Below, piece after piece: positions 1-7,390 of a DNA stretch of 36,867 nt. The DNA is taken from positions 1 through 36,867 of the forward strand of contig JANXUL010000028.1 of the NCBI GenBank assembly GCA_025356235.1, read 5' to 3'. Numbering within the stretch: position 1 is the stretch's first letter; the number at the start of each line of letters is the position of its first letter. The notes beneath the pieces are model-generated. The model had not been told where the DNA came from. It saw nothing but the letters and a program-made list of their open reading frames with translations, and did not search any database. Position numbers and translations under genes: made by a program. Source of the DNA: Bacteroidota bacterium (lineage in GTDB: Bacteria > Bacteroidota > Bacteroidia > Chitinophagales > Chitinophagaceae).

Positions 1-696
1 CTTGTTTTCCCATCAGCGATTACTGCCATTGACCGGGGAAGTGCGGCAATTTTGGTGCAGAAGGCAAGCGGGGTAGAAAATATTTTACAGGTCAAAGCAG
101 AGAAAAAGGATTTTGAACAGACGAATTTAACGGTGATCACCAGTGATGGTAAACTCTATTCTTTCCTGGTAAATTATGCCGACACTCCGCCTTATCTCAA
201 TATCAACGTATCAAATTCGGCAGACCTGCCTGCTGTGATATATTCACAATCTGTCACAGACGAAAATAACGTTGCCTTGTATGCAGCAAAAGCAGCACAT
301 GCAAAAAATAATATACACACACTTTCCGATGAAAGTTCACGGGTAACCTTAGATATTAATGGCTTCTATATCAAAGACAATACGCTGTTCTGTAAACTTC
401 ATTTTGAAAATAATTCACAGATCAATTATGATATAGAACAGTTTCGTTTTTATATCCGCGACAAGAAACTGTCTAAGCGAACCGCAGCCCAGGAAATTGA
501 GATCCATCCTTTGTATAGCTATGGTGAAACAAATTGTATTAAAGGGAAGTCTGCTCAACTTCTGGTTGCTGCATTCCCAAAATTTACAATCCCTGATGGA
601 AAATATTTGGCGGTGCAGGTACTCGAAAAAAACGGTGGCAGGCAACTATTGATTAAGGCTAAGAACAGGCATATCATGAAGGCACGAATTATCTGA
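1..696 (+). CDS. traN: Conjugative transposon protein TraN (DUF4138), 5' truncated by window edge
   Basis: The reading frame is open from base 1, so the ORF-track start (TTG at 52) is an artefact and the true start lies upstream. The first visible residues (VFPSAITAIDRGS) and the following 'VKAEKKDFEQTNLTVITSDG..YSF' pattern match the conserved N-terminal part of TraN/DUF4138, a periplasmic or outer-membrane component of the Bacteroidetes type IV secretion (conjugation) apparatus, comparable in role to VirB9-like proteins. The signal peptide would be in the missing part. The C-terminal half carries the repeated beta-strand pattern expected for the family and ends in a basic tail. The next gene starts 21 bp downstream on the same strand, so it closes the transfer operon or leads into accessory genes. 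Confidence 0.85.
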   Translation, partial: LVFPSAITAIDRGSAAILVQKASGVENILQVKAEKKDFEQTNLTVITSDGKLYSFLVNYADTPPYLNINVSNSADLPAVIYSQSVTDENNVALYAAKAAHAKNNIHTLSDESSRVTLDINGFYIKDNTLFCKLHFENNSQINYDIEQFRFYIRDKKLSKRTAAQEIEIHPLYSYGETNCIKGKSAQLLVAAFPKFTIPDGKYLAVQVLEKNGGRQLLIKAKNRHIMKARII

Positions 697-716
697 ACAA
701 CATTAATCCAATTTGT

Positions 717-2447
717 ATGAAAATCCTTAATAGTGATGTATCTGATATGCTTGGTGAACTTCGCGCCCACTCCAAAGAGGATAAGCAATGGTTTGCCTAT
801 GAAAAGAACATGACAAACCTGACAACATCGGATATTCTGTATTTCGATACAGAAAGGGAAGCAAAGTCTTTATACCACGCATTTATAAGCCTCCCCATTG
901 ATGCTGCTATTATTGAAATTGAACAATCCTTAGTGATGGGCAGGATGGCTGGGAATCCACTTGCTGATAGCGTATTGATAGAAACTGATATTGTGAACCT
1001 GCATGGCCGCTTACAGTGGAATTATATCATTAGAAATATGCAACTGGAAGAACGAATGGAAGTCATTGATTGGAAAGATGCATTTTATGATCCGCTTGAA
1101 GCAAATACAGAAGCAGAAACACCAGATGATATTTCAAAATTCAATGAAATTGAAAAACTGGTGCATGATCTCCAATTTGTGTATGCATCCAACGCAGAAG
1201 GAAAGCAATTGGTCCTGGATTTAACTGATAAGTATTGGAAAGACTATCCAATGGAACAACAGTTACCTGAATTATTTGATTCTTATCCGCAACAGATTGA
1301 ACAGGCAACTTCAATGATGGTAGGAGAAAGTGATCATCCCATTTCCAATGAGGTATTGGATGCTGTACAGCTTGCTCTATCTAAAGGCGAAAACTGGATG
1401 GCATATAACAACTCGCTTTATTTTATTGATAAAGATGATGTACACTTTTTTAAAGACCAGGCTGCCGCAAATGAATTTGCCCGGAATAATAACAGTGACC
1501 GGGATCATTATAATATCATACACATTACTTCATTAGTGGATGTATTGAAACAAATCCCTTATGGGGAAGAACACACAAAACAAATTTCAAACAATATAAA
1601 ATCAAATGTTATGAACGAGAAAAATTTAGAGTATTTGAAAGACAATGTCAAATACATGGGCTTCGGCGATAAGCAAAATGATGCCCTTGAACAACACTTA
1701 AAAGAAGGAAAGGAATCCTTCCAATTAACCTTCAACACGGAAGTAAATAAAAAGCCGGTTGAGGCAACACTTAACTTCCGAAAATCAGATAATTCGGAAA
1801 TGTATTTTTTCAACAATTACCATGCTTCACTTCAAAGAAGTAATGGCGAAAAAATGGAACAAACTTTCTACCTGAATAAAGGTAAGGGTGTTACCGCCAA
1901 AGAAGCCTATAACCTGCTCGAAGGCCGGTCAGTGTACAAAGAGCTTACCAATAAGGCAGGCGATTCTTACAAAGCCTGGATACAGCTTGATTTTGAGAAT
2001 AAGGACAAGCATAACAATTTTGAAGTGAAGCAATACCATGAAAACTTCGGTTATGATCTGAAAGCTGCGGTGGGTAAATATGCCGTGGCGGAACTGGATG
2101 GTGGGGACAAAGAAAAAGCCCTCCTGCAATCCTTGCAGAAAGGAAATATGCAGTCTATCACCATAGAAAAGGATGGTGCGACCCATAAGATGTTTATCGA
2201 AGCAAATCCTCAATACAAATCTGTTCACATCTATGATGGACAAATGAAAAGGGTGCAGAAAGAAGCCGTGGAGCAATACCAGTCGGTGGGGCAGGCGCAA
2301 GGAACGGCAATGAAGCCGGAGCAACAACCAGAAGTAAAACCGGACGTAAAACTGGAGAAGGCTGATTTAAAGGCGGGGAAAAAGACAAATGATAGCCTGT
2401 TGCCTAAAAAAAGAATCAAGCAAAAGAAAGGATTAGGCGTATCGTAA
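717..2447 (+). CDS. Conjugative-transposon-associated protein of unknown function, 576 aa, with internal repeats
   Basis: Soluble, acidic-to-basic protein without signal peptide or membrane segments. Residues about 20-70 and 220-280 look like two copies of one module: each has W-[FM]-A-Y, then D-[IV]-x-[FY]-F, then a helix rich in Ala/Glu. A third region from about residue 300 (MNEKNLEYLKD) holds a domain containing 'KGKGVTAKEAYNLLEGR' and 'FIEANPQYKSVHIYD', a type I know from Bacteroidetes conjugative transposons (DUF3945-like proteins; the exact Pfam name is uncertain). The C-terminus is Pro/Lys-rich and ends in a highly basic tail (PKKRIKQKKG), which suggests nucleic-acid contact. No enzymatic motif is visible. 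Likely ICE accessory or maintenance function. Confidence 0.7.
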   Translation: MKILNSDVSDMLGELRAHSKEDKQWFAYEKNMTNLTTSDILYFDTEREAKSLYHAFISLPIDAAIIEIEQSLVMGRMAGNPLADSVLIETDIVNLHGRLQWNYIIRNMQLEERMEVIDWKDAFYDPLEANTEAETPDDISKFNEIEKLVHDLQFVYASNAEGKQLVLDLTDKYWKDYPMEQQLPELFDSYPQQIEQATSMMVGESDHPISNEVLDAVQLALSKGENWMAYNNSLYFIDKDDVHFFKDQAAANEFARNNNSDRDHYNIIHITSLVDVLKQIPYGEEHTKQISNNIKSNVMNEKNLEYLKDNVKYMGFGDKQNDALEQHLKEGKESFQLTFNTEVNKKPVEATLNFRKSDNSEMYFFNNYHASLQRSNGEKMEQTFYLNKGKGVTAKEAYNLLEGRSVYKELTNKAGDSYKAWIQLDFENKDKHNNFEVKQYHENFGYDLKAAVGKYAVAELDGGDKEKALLQSLQKGNMQSITIEKDGATHKMFIEANPQYKSVHIYDGQMKRVQKEAVEQYQSVGQAQGTAMKPEQQPEVKPDVKLEKADLKAGKKTNDSLLPKKRIKQKKGLGVS

Positions 2448-2478
2448 TGGCAACATATTTTTTATATGATAAAATGGA

Positions 2479-3204
2479 ATGGTTATGAATATTCAAAATA
2501 TTGCTTCTTTAACGCAAAAACTTACTACCCTCGGTTTTGATGAAAGCATAGGATACCGGCTGTTGCAGCAAATCTGTTTTAAGCCTGCTGAATTTATACT
2601 AACTGAACGAATAGTAAAAGGCAAAGATGCGCTGACCTTTAGTATCTTTTTTGAAAGGAAAGGCGATGAATACAACTTCACCTATTATGATGCAGCTTTT
2701 TTAAAGGAAATGGAAATGCCGGACCTGGTAATTAATTCAATCAATATCAGGGAACTTGATGAAAGGATGGTAGAAATAGCGTGGGTAGCAGTTAACAAAG
2801 CAATGGGTGCATTCAGCCTGGAGAGTGAATTGACTTGGGAAAGGGAAAAACGCATAGAAAAGATCGTTACGGATCTTTCCCGGTTATCAGTCACAGAAGA
2901 AGGTAAAAATTTTGCCGATTGTTTAAAACTCAAACACTGGTCAGGTATTCTCTTACAGGCACCGATGGCTAACCAGAATGTGTTAAAATCCCGCTTCGAG
3001 GTAAGCCAGCGTTTCTACTTTTTTGATGCACAGGGTATTTCGATAGAAGAAGCCCACCGCTTTTTATTAAACCGTTGGCTGGAAAAAAAACTACTCGCCA
3101 AAAAGAAAAAGGATGGTATTGAAATACCCGATGATACTGTGGGAAGCGATAAAAGCCTGCTACAGAAAAAAAGAAGAAGTAAGGTGAATAAGCTAAAGAA
3201 ATAA
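2479..3204 (+). CDS. ICE protein of unknown function, 241 aa, apparent paralogue of the upstream protein
   Basis: No signal peptide or membrane segment. It shares an ordered set of motifs with the third domain of the preceding 576-aa protein: 'LGF' near the start, a 'F-L-T ... A-x-F-x-I-x-F-x-R-K' strand pair, then 'FYFFDAQGISIEEAHRFLLNRW' against 'FYLNKGKGVTAKEAYNLLEGR' upstream, and a basic C-terminal tail (LLQKKRRSK against LLPKKRIKQ). I infer common descent by duplication. Two in-frame ATGs (2479 and 2485) are possible starts; the second gives MNIQNIASL and is equally plausible. It lies 31 bp after its relative and 5 bp before the next gene, so it is co-transcribed. No function can be assigned. 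Confidence 0.65.
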   Translation: MVMNIQNIASLTQKLTTLGFDESIGYRLLQQICFKPAEFILTERIVKGKDALTFSIFFERKGDEYNFTYYDAAFLKEMEMPDLVINSINIRELDERMVEIAWVAVNKAMGAFSLESELTWEREKRIEKIVTDLSRLSVTEEGKNFADCLKLKHWSGILLQAPMANQNVLKSRFEVSQRFYFFDAQGISIEEAHRFLLNRWLEKKLLAKKKKDGIEIPDDTVGSDKSLLQKKRRSKVNKLKK

Positions 3205-3209
3205 AAGAC

Positions 3210-3494
3210 ATGGAAAATTTTCAGCCACTGACGGATTTTTATGAAGCGATTGCAGATGATGCCAGGATTGGCGCAACGCATATCAGCCTTTACATGGCTC
3301 TATTGCAGGAGTGGAATACAGCAGTAGCGCAAAATCCGCTTTCGGTTAACCGGGATACAATGATGAAAGCTGCCCGGATGGGCCGGAAAACCTATAACAA
3401 GTGTATGAAGGAATTGCAGGAATACGGCTACATTAAATATGAGCCTTCATCTAACCCGTTGATCAAAAGCAAAATATACCTGAAAGCAGGTTGA
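3210..3494 (+). CDS. Small winged-helix-like protein of conjugative transposons, 94 aa
   Basis: A compact mostly helical protein. Residues about 20-75 (HISLYMALLQEW ... SVNRDTMMKAARMGRKTYNKCMKELQEYGYIKY) have the layout of a winged helix-turn-helix: helix, helix, recognition helix, then a beta wing with 'YGYIKYEPS'. Such small HTH proteins are frequent next to transfer and integration genes of Bacteroidetes conjugative transposons and are thought to act in transcriptional control or replication initiation; the specific target is unknown. It starts 5 bp after the stop of the previous gene, indicating one operon. The call is by pattern, not by strong family recognition. Confidence 0.6.
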   Translation: MENFQPLTDFYEAIADDARIGATHISLYMALLQEWNTAVAQNPLSVNRDTMMKAARMGRKTYNKCMKELQEYGYIKYEPSSNPLIKSKIYLKAG

Positions 3495-3548
3495 AGAATT
3501 AAGATGGCATTATAAGGAAATAATTGTGTGAACAGAAAAAAGTGAAAA

Positions 3549-3878
3549 ATGGAGACTTTATTTATCCCTACAGAAATGGATTTCCAACGCTGGATTAAAG
3601 AAGCTGTTAAGGCATGCCTGATGGAATCTTTACCTGTTAGGCCGAATTTGCCTGAAACAGAAGAACCTCTCTTAAATCGGCGTGAAATTGCCAAAGTATT
3701 GAGAATTTCCCTGGTAACTCTCACTGACTGGAAGAATAGAGGGTTGCCCTGTCATAAGCAAAGGGGGCGGGTATATTTTCTGCGATCTGAAGTATTATCT
3801 CATATCAAAGCAAACCAAATGGGAGCTTTCAAATCCAGCCAACGGTTTTCTGAAATAGCTAAAGAGGATTTGAAATGA
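3549..3878 (+). CDS. Helix-turn-helix (MerR/excisionase-type, HTH_17) DNA-binding protein
   Basis: 109 aa. Residues about 38-84 (LLNRREIAKVLRISLVTLTDWKNRGLP) followed by 'RVYFLRSEVLSHI' are the signature of the excisionase/HTH_17 family: winged HTH with a conserved W and a basic 'R-G-R-V-Y-F' wing. In Bacteroidetes mobile elements such proteins serve as excisionases (Xis) or regulators of excision. Its position as the last gene before the tRNA-flanked end of the element supports a recombination-directionality role, though the integrase itself is not in this window. A strong intrinsic terminator follows 26 bp after the stop. Confidence 0.75.
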   Translation: METLFIPTEMDFQRWIKEAVKACLMESLPVRPNLPETEEPLLNRREIAKVLRISLVTLTDWKNRGLPCHKQRGRVYFLRSEVLSHIKANQMGAFKSSQRFSEIAKEDLK

Positions 3879-3904
3879 AGTGTTTTAAGAAATAAATTTA
3901 ACTT

Positions 3905-3934
3905 AAACCTGCCCGGAAATAGGCAGGTTTTTTG
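3905..3934 (+). terminator. Intrinsic terminator ending the ICE operon
   Basis: Perfect 9-bp stem AAACCTGCC / GGCAGGTTT with an 8-base loop, followed by a T run. It lies 26 bp downstream of the HTH gene and so ends the + strand ICE transcription unit. Confidence 0.85.
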
Positions 3935-4041
3935 TGTCCATAGATTCAAAAGGTCGTACTTTTAGAGTATTAAGTTCTTATACATTCTCAGGAATTTTTG
4001 CAATCTATAATGATCAATTTAGATGGTTATTTAGGGTGTGG

Positions 4042-4063
4042 ATTTGCAAATTATTTGCAAATT
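4042..4063. repeat. Tandem duplication of an 11-bp near-palindrome beside the tRNA terminator
   Basis: ATTTGCAAATT occurs twice back to back with no spacer. Each copy contains the perfect palindrome ATTTGCAAAT. It lies between the last ICE gene and the tRNA-Leu terminator, where integrase or excisionase arm-type sites, or the element junction, would be expected. Function is inferred from position only. Confidence 0.5.
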
Positions 4064-4067
4064 CCTA

Positions 4068-4096
4068 AAAAACACAAAACCCGCCGAAGCGGGTCT
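4068..4096 (-). terminator. Intrinsic terminator of tRNA-Leu
   Basis: On the minus strand a 6-bp GC-rich stem ACCCGC / GCGGGT closes on the extra-stable UUCG tetraloop and is followed by TTTGTGTTTTTT. It begins 29 bases after the mature tRNA 3' end. Confidence 0.8.
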
Positions 4097-4122
4097 TGTA
4101 TAATTGATTGAAAATCAATAAG

Positions 4123-4204
4123 TGCGGATGGAGGGGGTCGAACCCACACGCCTCGCGGCGCTAGATCCTAAGTCTAGTGCGTCTGCCAATTTCGCCACAT
4201 CCGC
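4123..4204 (-). tRNA. tRNA-Leu (anticodon UAG)
   Basis: Reverse complement reads GCGGATG (acceptor 5') to CATCCGC plus discriminator A, which is the Leu discriminator. The D-loop region is GGCGAAATTGGCAGAC. The anticodon stem CTAGA/TCTAG encloses loop CTTAGGA, giving anticodon TAG. There is a variable arm of class II type and a GGTTCGACCC T-arm. CCA is not encoded. The 82-nt length fits a bacterial tRNA-Leu. The 3' end faces the conjugative element, so this tRNA is the probable insertion target. Confidence 0.95.
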
Positions 4205-4213
4205 TCAGGGGCG

Positions 4214-4221
4214 CAAAAATA
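4214..4221 (-). promoter_or_regulatory. Bacteroidetes -7 element upstream of tRNA-Leu
   Basis: On the minus strand TATTTTTG fits the TAnnTTTG -7 consensus of the Bacteroidetes primary sigma factor. It ends 9 bases before the mature tRNA 5' end, giving a start site just upstream of the tRNA. No clear -33 TTTG is visible, but T-rich sequence lies at about the right distance. Confidence 0.5.
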
Positions 4222-4260
4222 AGGGATTTGATAAAAAACAGCGTTTTTTCATTTGAATAC

Positions 4261-5799
4261 TTAAAATCGTACGGTGAATACACTCCCTTTAGCCACGTCG
4301 CTTTCCGCCGTAATGGTGCCACCAAGGTCCTCTACCTGATTGCGTATCAGGTACAAACCAATACCTTTACTATCATAACCAGAATGAAAACTTTTCTGAA
4401 ACTTAAATAATGATTTACCGAATTTATGCATATCAATCCCCAACCCATTATCCGCAACCGATAAGAAATTTTGCCCTTCTTTAGAAAAAGTACTGATCCG
4501 TATTAACGGTTCTACGTTCTTGTGACTGTATTTTAATGAATTACTAACCAGGTTATAAATGATACTTTGCATGTAAATTTTCGGGTAATGAATTATGGGA
4601 ACCCGGAAGTCCTTAATGACCTGTGCATTTTTTTGTGTTACACTATCCTGTAACTGCAGACAAACACTTTCTGTGATGCCGTTAATATCGCAATCTGTAT
4701 ACGGTATATCTTTTTCCAGGTGGATCTGCAGAATATGCACCAGTTCATTTAGGTTATTGGTCAGATCATCACTTATTTTTTTAAGGTGATGGAAAGCTGT
4801 TTTTTTAAATGTCTCGTCCTGCGAGGTCTCATACATCTCTACCATTTTCTTAATGTTATGTGCCGGGCCACGTACATCATGCGTAATAATACCTGCGAAA
4901 TCTTTTAATTGAACAATCTTTCTTTTCAAAGCCCCCTCGGTTTTTAATAACTCGAGGTTTTGCTCTTCCAGATTTTTGTTCAATTTTTTCAGTTCTGTTA
5001 TTTCCTGTATCTGTGAAACAAAAAAATGCGGTTCATTATTTACATTCCATACCAAGGATACCGTAAGCATGGCCCAAACCAGATGACCTTTTTTATGTAT
5101 ATATCTTTTTTCGAACTGGTAAGTTTCTATTTCCTTACTCAGCATCTGATGTACTAACGCCAGGTCTTTTTCAAGGTCATCAGGATATGTGATATTCTGG
5201 AAAGTTTTTTGTAATAATGCTGATTTGCTATATCCTATCATTTTACAAAAAGCTTCGTTAACATCCTGCAAACTTCCATCAGGCGATACAATGGCCATGC
5301 CGATAGCTGAGAAATGAAAAGACTTGGAAAATTTTTCTTCGCTTGCCCGTAATTTTTCCTGTTCGTATTGGAGTGATTGGTTGCTGGTAACCAGTTTGGT
5401 AATATCAGATAGTGTAGCAAATACAAATACCTCTTCACTGATTTTTACCAGCCGGGTATTAACGGATAACCATTTTATGCTTGCCTGGTCTACCTGTATG
5501 CCAAGGGTTATATTATTTTTTGGTTTACCGGTTCTTAGTGTTTGGATTACCGGGTGTTCATCGCCGGGAATAAAACTGCCATCGGTATGTATTGCTTGCC
5601 AATCTGTATCGTATAAAGCTTTACCAAAGAGCTGGTCTGTAGTAAGACCGAGGATGCCAGTTGCCTTTTTATTAAAACTGATAACCCTGCCTTTGCGGTT
5701 ATGAATGATTACACCTTCCTCAATAGAGTCTATAATTGATTGCAGAAAAGCGAGGTCCTGAAAGTAATCTGTTTCCGGTATGGATGAGGTGAATGGCAT
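4261..5799 (-). CDS. PAS-PAS sensor histidine kinase (soluble, orphan)
   Basis: 512 aa. Two PAS domains (about residues 15-135 and 150-270, each ending in a PAC-like 'SDITKL' / 'IQEITEL' strand) are followed by a short coiled coil (about 270-300). The phosphoacceptor helix is 'IITHDVRGP' with His at about 307. The HATPase domain has the N box (IIYNLVSNSLKYS, about 413-425), G1 (DNGLGID, about 450) and G2 (GYDSKGIGLYLI, about 474-485). There is no signal peptide or membrane helix, so it should sense a cytoplasmic signal through PAS. No response regulator is adjacent, hence an orphan kinase. Autophosphorylation is predicted from intact motifs; ligand and output are unknown. It is convergent with nothing and follows its own ~200-bp upstream region. 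Confidence 0.9.
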   Translation of the reverse strand: MPFTSSIPETDYFQDLAFLQSIIDSIEEGVIIHNRKGRVISFNKKATGILGLTTDQLFGKALYDTDWQAIHTDGSFIPGDEHPVIQTLRTGKPKNNITLGIQVDQASIKWLSVNTRLVKISEEVFVFATLSDITKLVTSNQSLQYEQEKLRASEEKFSKSFHFSAIGMAIVSPDGSLQDVNEAFCKMIGYSKSALLQKTFQNITYPDDLEKDLALVHQMLSKEIETYQFEKRYIHKKGHLVWAMLTVSLVWNVNNEPHFFVSQIQEITELKKLNKNLEEQNLELLKTEGALKRKIVQLKDFAGIITHDVRGPAHNIKKMVEMYETSQDETFKKTAFHHLKKISDDLTNNLNELVHILQIHLEKDIPYTDCDINGITESVCLQLQDSVTQKNAQVIKDFRVPIIHYPKIYMQSIIYNLVSNSLKYSHKNVEPLIRISTFSKEGQNFLSVADNGLGIDMHKFGKSLFKFQKSFHSGYDSKGIGLYLIRNQVEDLGGTITAESDVAKGSVFTVRF

Positions 5800-6005
5800 A
5801 GGCTATTGGATAGCTTAAATGTAAGATTATTTGAAGAGATGATACTATTGTTTCCTAACTGGTGCTTTGTTAATCGTTAATTGTAAATGGTGAGCCGTAA
5901 GTAAATTACGCTGTGATAATCAGTATTTATCCACCATTCACACAGGAGTGAAAGATTAAGCTTACTATAACACTAGTATGAAAATTGCGATTCTGATGCC
6001 CACAA

Positions 6006-7238
6006 TTACCGGCCTATAGCTTCTAGTACTTTTTTAATGGTTGCATCCATTGATTTCATGTCTGCTATCCATCTTACTACGGCTACGAGATCGTGTTCGG
6101 GGTCAACATAAATAATATTATTTCCATTGCCCACATGCATAAAAGAAGAAGCGGGGGCATTAGGCAAAAGTTTCTTATCAGTATTTAAAAACCAGTTCAT
6201 ATACCCATAATCAGTTTTGGCAGTTGTGGGTGTTAATGCCTGTTTAATCCATTGTTCACTTAGCAATTGTTTACCATTCCAGTTGCCACGGTGTAAAGTG
6301 AGCAGGCCAAACCTGGCCATATCATAGGCATTGATAAACATACCGCCACCCCAATGCCCACCGCCACTTACAGATTGTACGGGCTGGCCATCTAATACGA
6401 TCCATGCATTTCTATAACCCGTCCACCGCCACGTATTGGAAGCACCTATCGGGTCCATGATGTATTGCCTGAGTACCTGCGGTAAGGGCTTGCGCCACAC
6501 ACTGGTAGCAGCTAGTGCCAAAGCATTTACCCGAACATCATTGTATTCATAAATAGTACCTGGTGCATTTCTTTTTCTTCCAATCCATTTTGATGCGTCA
6601 GGGTCAGGCCTGTCGGCCCATTCGGGCTTTCCCCATAAACTGCCTTCCCAATCACTTGTCTGGCGAAGCATATGATCCCAGGTAAGGGTTTTATTATGGG
6701 CTGTGGAAAAAGGCTGCAATAATTGGGGTTGCCCGTAAAGATCGGCAGAGCGGTGCACTTCCTGAGGAGTGAACAATTCGATAGGGGGTACATAAGATGC
6801 AACGGTATCATTCACACTCCTGATCAAACCCTGATCCACAGCAATGCCAATAACGCTTGATAAGAAACTTTTGGTAACGCTATGTGTCATATCGCAACGC
6901 AACGGCTCCCCCCAGGTGGCAACAATATATCCTTTGTAAATAATAATACCGGTAGGATCGCCACGTTCTGCAAAAGGGCCTATGCCTTCCCCAAAAGGTT
7001 CTTTGCCAAAACTCTGGTAATGGCTGATCTCCATATTACGCGGGTTCTTTGATTCGGCAGCCTTAGCAATGGCAATGGCTTCCTGTATCCTGGTTGCATC
7101 CAACCCTGATTCGGCGGGCGTTTTTTGTTCCCAGCTTTGAGCCGATGGGAAATAGATTAGTGGGGCTATTGGTTTTTTCTGACCGAACGAAGTCATGCCA
7201 ATCAGCATTAAAAGAAGAAAAATATTTCGCTTTATCAT
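6006..7238 (-). CDS. Secreted serine hydrolase, beta-lactamase class C / penicillin-binding-like family
   Basis: 410 aa with an N-terminal signal peptide (basic MIKR, hydrophobic stretch, cleavage near SFG-Q). The active-site motif S-V-T-K (about residues 120-123) is in the class C context 'MTHSVTKSFLSSVIGIAVDQG'. A Tyr-containing second motif lies in 'YEYNDVRVNALAL', and the third motif appears as 'HVGNG' near the C-terminus in place of KTG. The family (Beta-lactamase, PF00144) hydrolyses amide or ester bonds in peptidoglycan fragments, esters or D-peptides; resistance to beta-lactams cannot be inferred. Probably periplasmic. Monocistronic by spacing. A second, distinct member lies at 22320-23834. 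Confidence 0.85.
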   Translation of the reverse strand: MIKRNIFLLLMLIGMTSFGQKKPIAPLIYFPSAQSWEQKTPAESGLDATRIQEAIAIAKAAESKNPRNMEISHYQSFGKEPFGEGIGPFAERGDPTGIIIYKGYIVATWGEPLRCDMTHSVTKSFLSSVIGIAVDQGLIRSVNDTVASYVPPIELFTPQEVHRSADLYGQPQLLQPFSTAHNKTLTWDHMLRQTSDWEGSLWGKPEWADRPDPDASKWIGRKRNAPGTIYEYNDVRVNALALAATSVWRKPLPQVLRQYIMDPIGASNTWRWTGYRNAWIVLDGQPVQSVSGGGHWGGGMFINAYDMARFGLLTLHRGNWNGKQLLSEQWIKQALTPTTAKTDYGYMNWFLNTDKKLLPNAPASSFMHVGNGNNIIYVDPEHDLVAVVRWIADMKSMDATIKKVLEAIGR

Positions 7239-7320
7239 AGTTACTAAATTAAGTAAAATAACCTTACTAAGATTTAACTGATTGCAACTTTGCGGGGAAA
7301 TATGATCATATGCGGGCGTA

Positions 7321-7356
7321 AAAAAAAGAGCAGGAAAATTGTTCTTCCTGCTCTTT
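7321..7356 (-). terminator. Intrinsic terminator of the DEAD-box helicase gene
   Basis: Perfect 12-bp inverted repeat AAAGAGCAGGAA / TTCCTGCTCTTT with an 8-base loop, followed on the minus strand by a T run, 34 bases past the stop codon. Its right arm overlaps a dispersed repeat that begins at 7351. Confidence 0.85.
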
Positions 7357-7384
7357 TTCTTTGTTCTTCTCTTATCGAAACAAC
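7351..7384 (+). repeat. Dispersed 34-bp intergenic repeat, copy 1
   Basis: Pyrimidine-rich sequence starting CTCTTTTTCTTTGTTCTTCT matches the segment at 23914-23947 in 28 of 34 positions by eye. It sits between the helicase stop codon and its terminator. Confidence 0.6.
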
Positions 7385-7390
7385 AGTTGA

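Larger units (their letters stand above)
1..4063. mobile_element. Right-hand part of an integrative conjugative element (partial)
   Basis: Five consecutive + strand genes (traN, two proteins of a conjugative-transposon-associated type, a small winged-helix-like protein, an excisionase-like HTH protein) have no housekeeping role and are of kinds found together in Bacteroidetes conjugative transposons. They stop just before a tRNA-Leu whose 3' end faces the element, as expected for tyrosine-recombinase insertion into a tRNA 3' end. The exact right boundary is not proven; I place it provisionally at the tandem palindrome. The integrase, relaxase and remaining tra genes would lie outside the window to the left. 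Confidence 0.6.

Noticed and set aside
4103-4119. Inverted repeat ATTGAT-N5-ATCAAT between tRNA-Leu and its terminator as an Fnr site
   Set aside because: The spacer is five rather than four bases and it lies inside the tRNA transcript's trailer; more likely chance or part of the attachment region.
5802-5814. GCTAT-N3-ATAGC inverted repeat just upstream of the histidine kinase start
   Set aside because: Arms of only five bases; too short to support a regulatory claim.
6006-7238. Antibiotic-resistance beta-lactamase
   Set aside because: Family membership only; the third motif is HVG rather than KTG and there is no ampC-like context.
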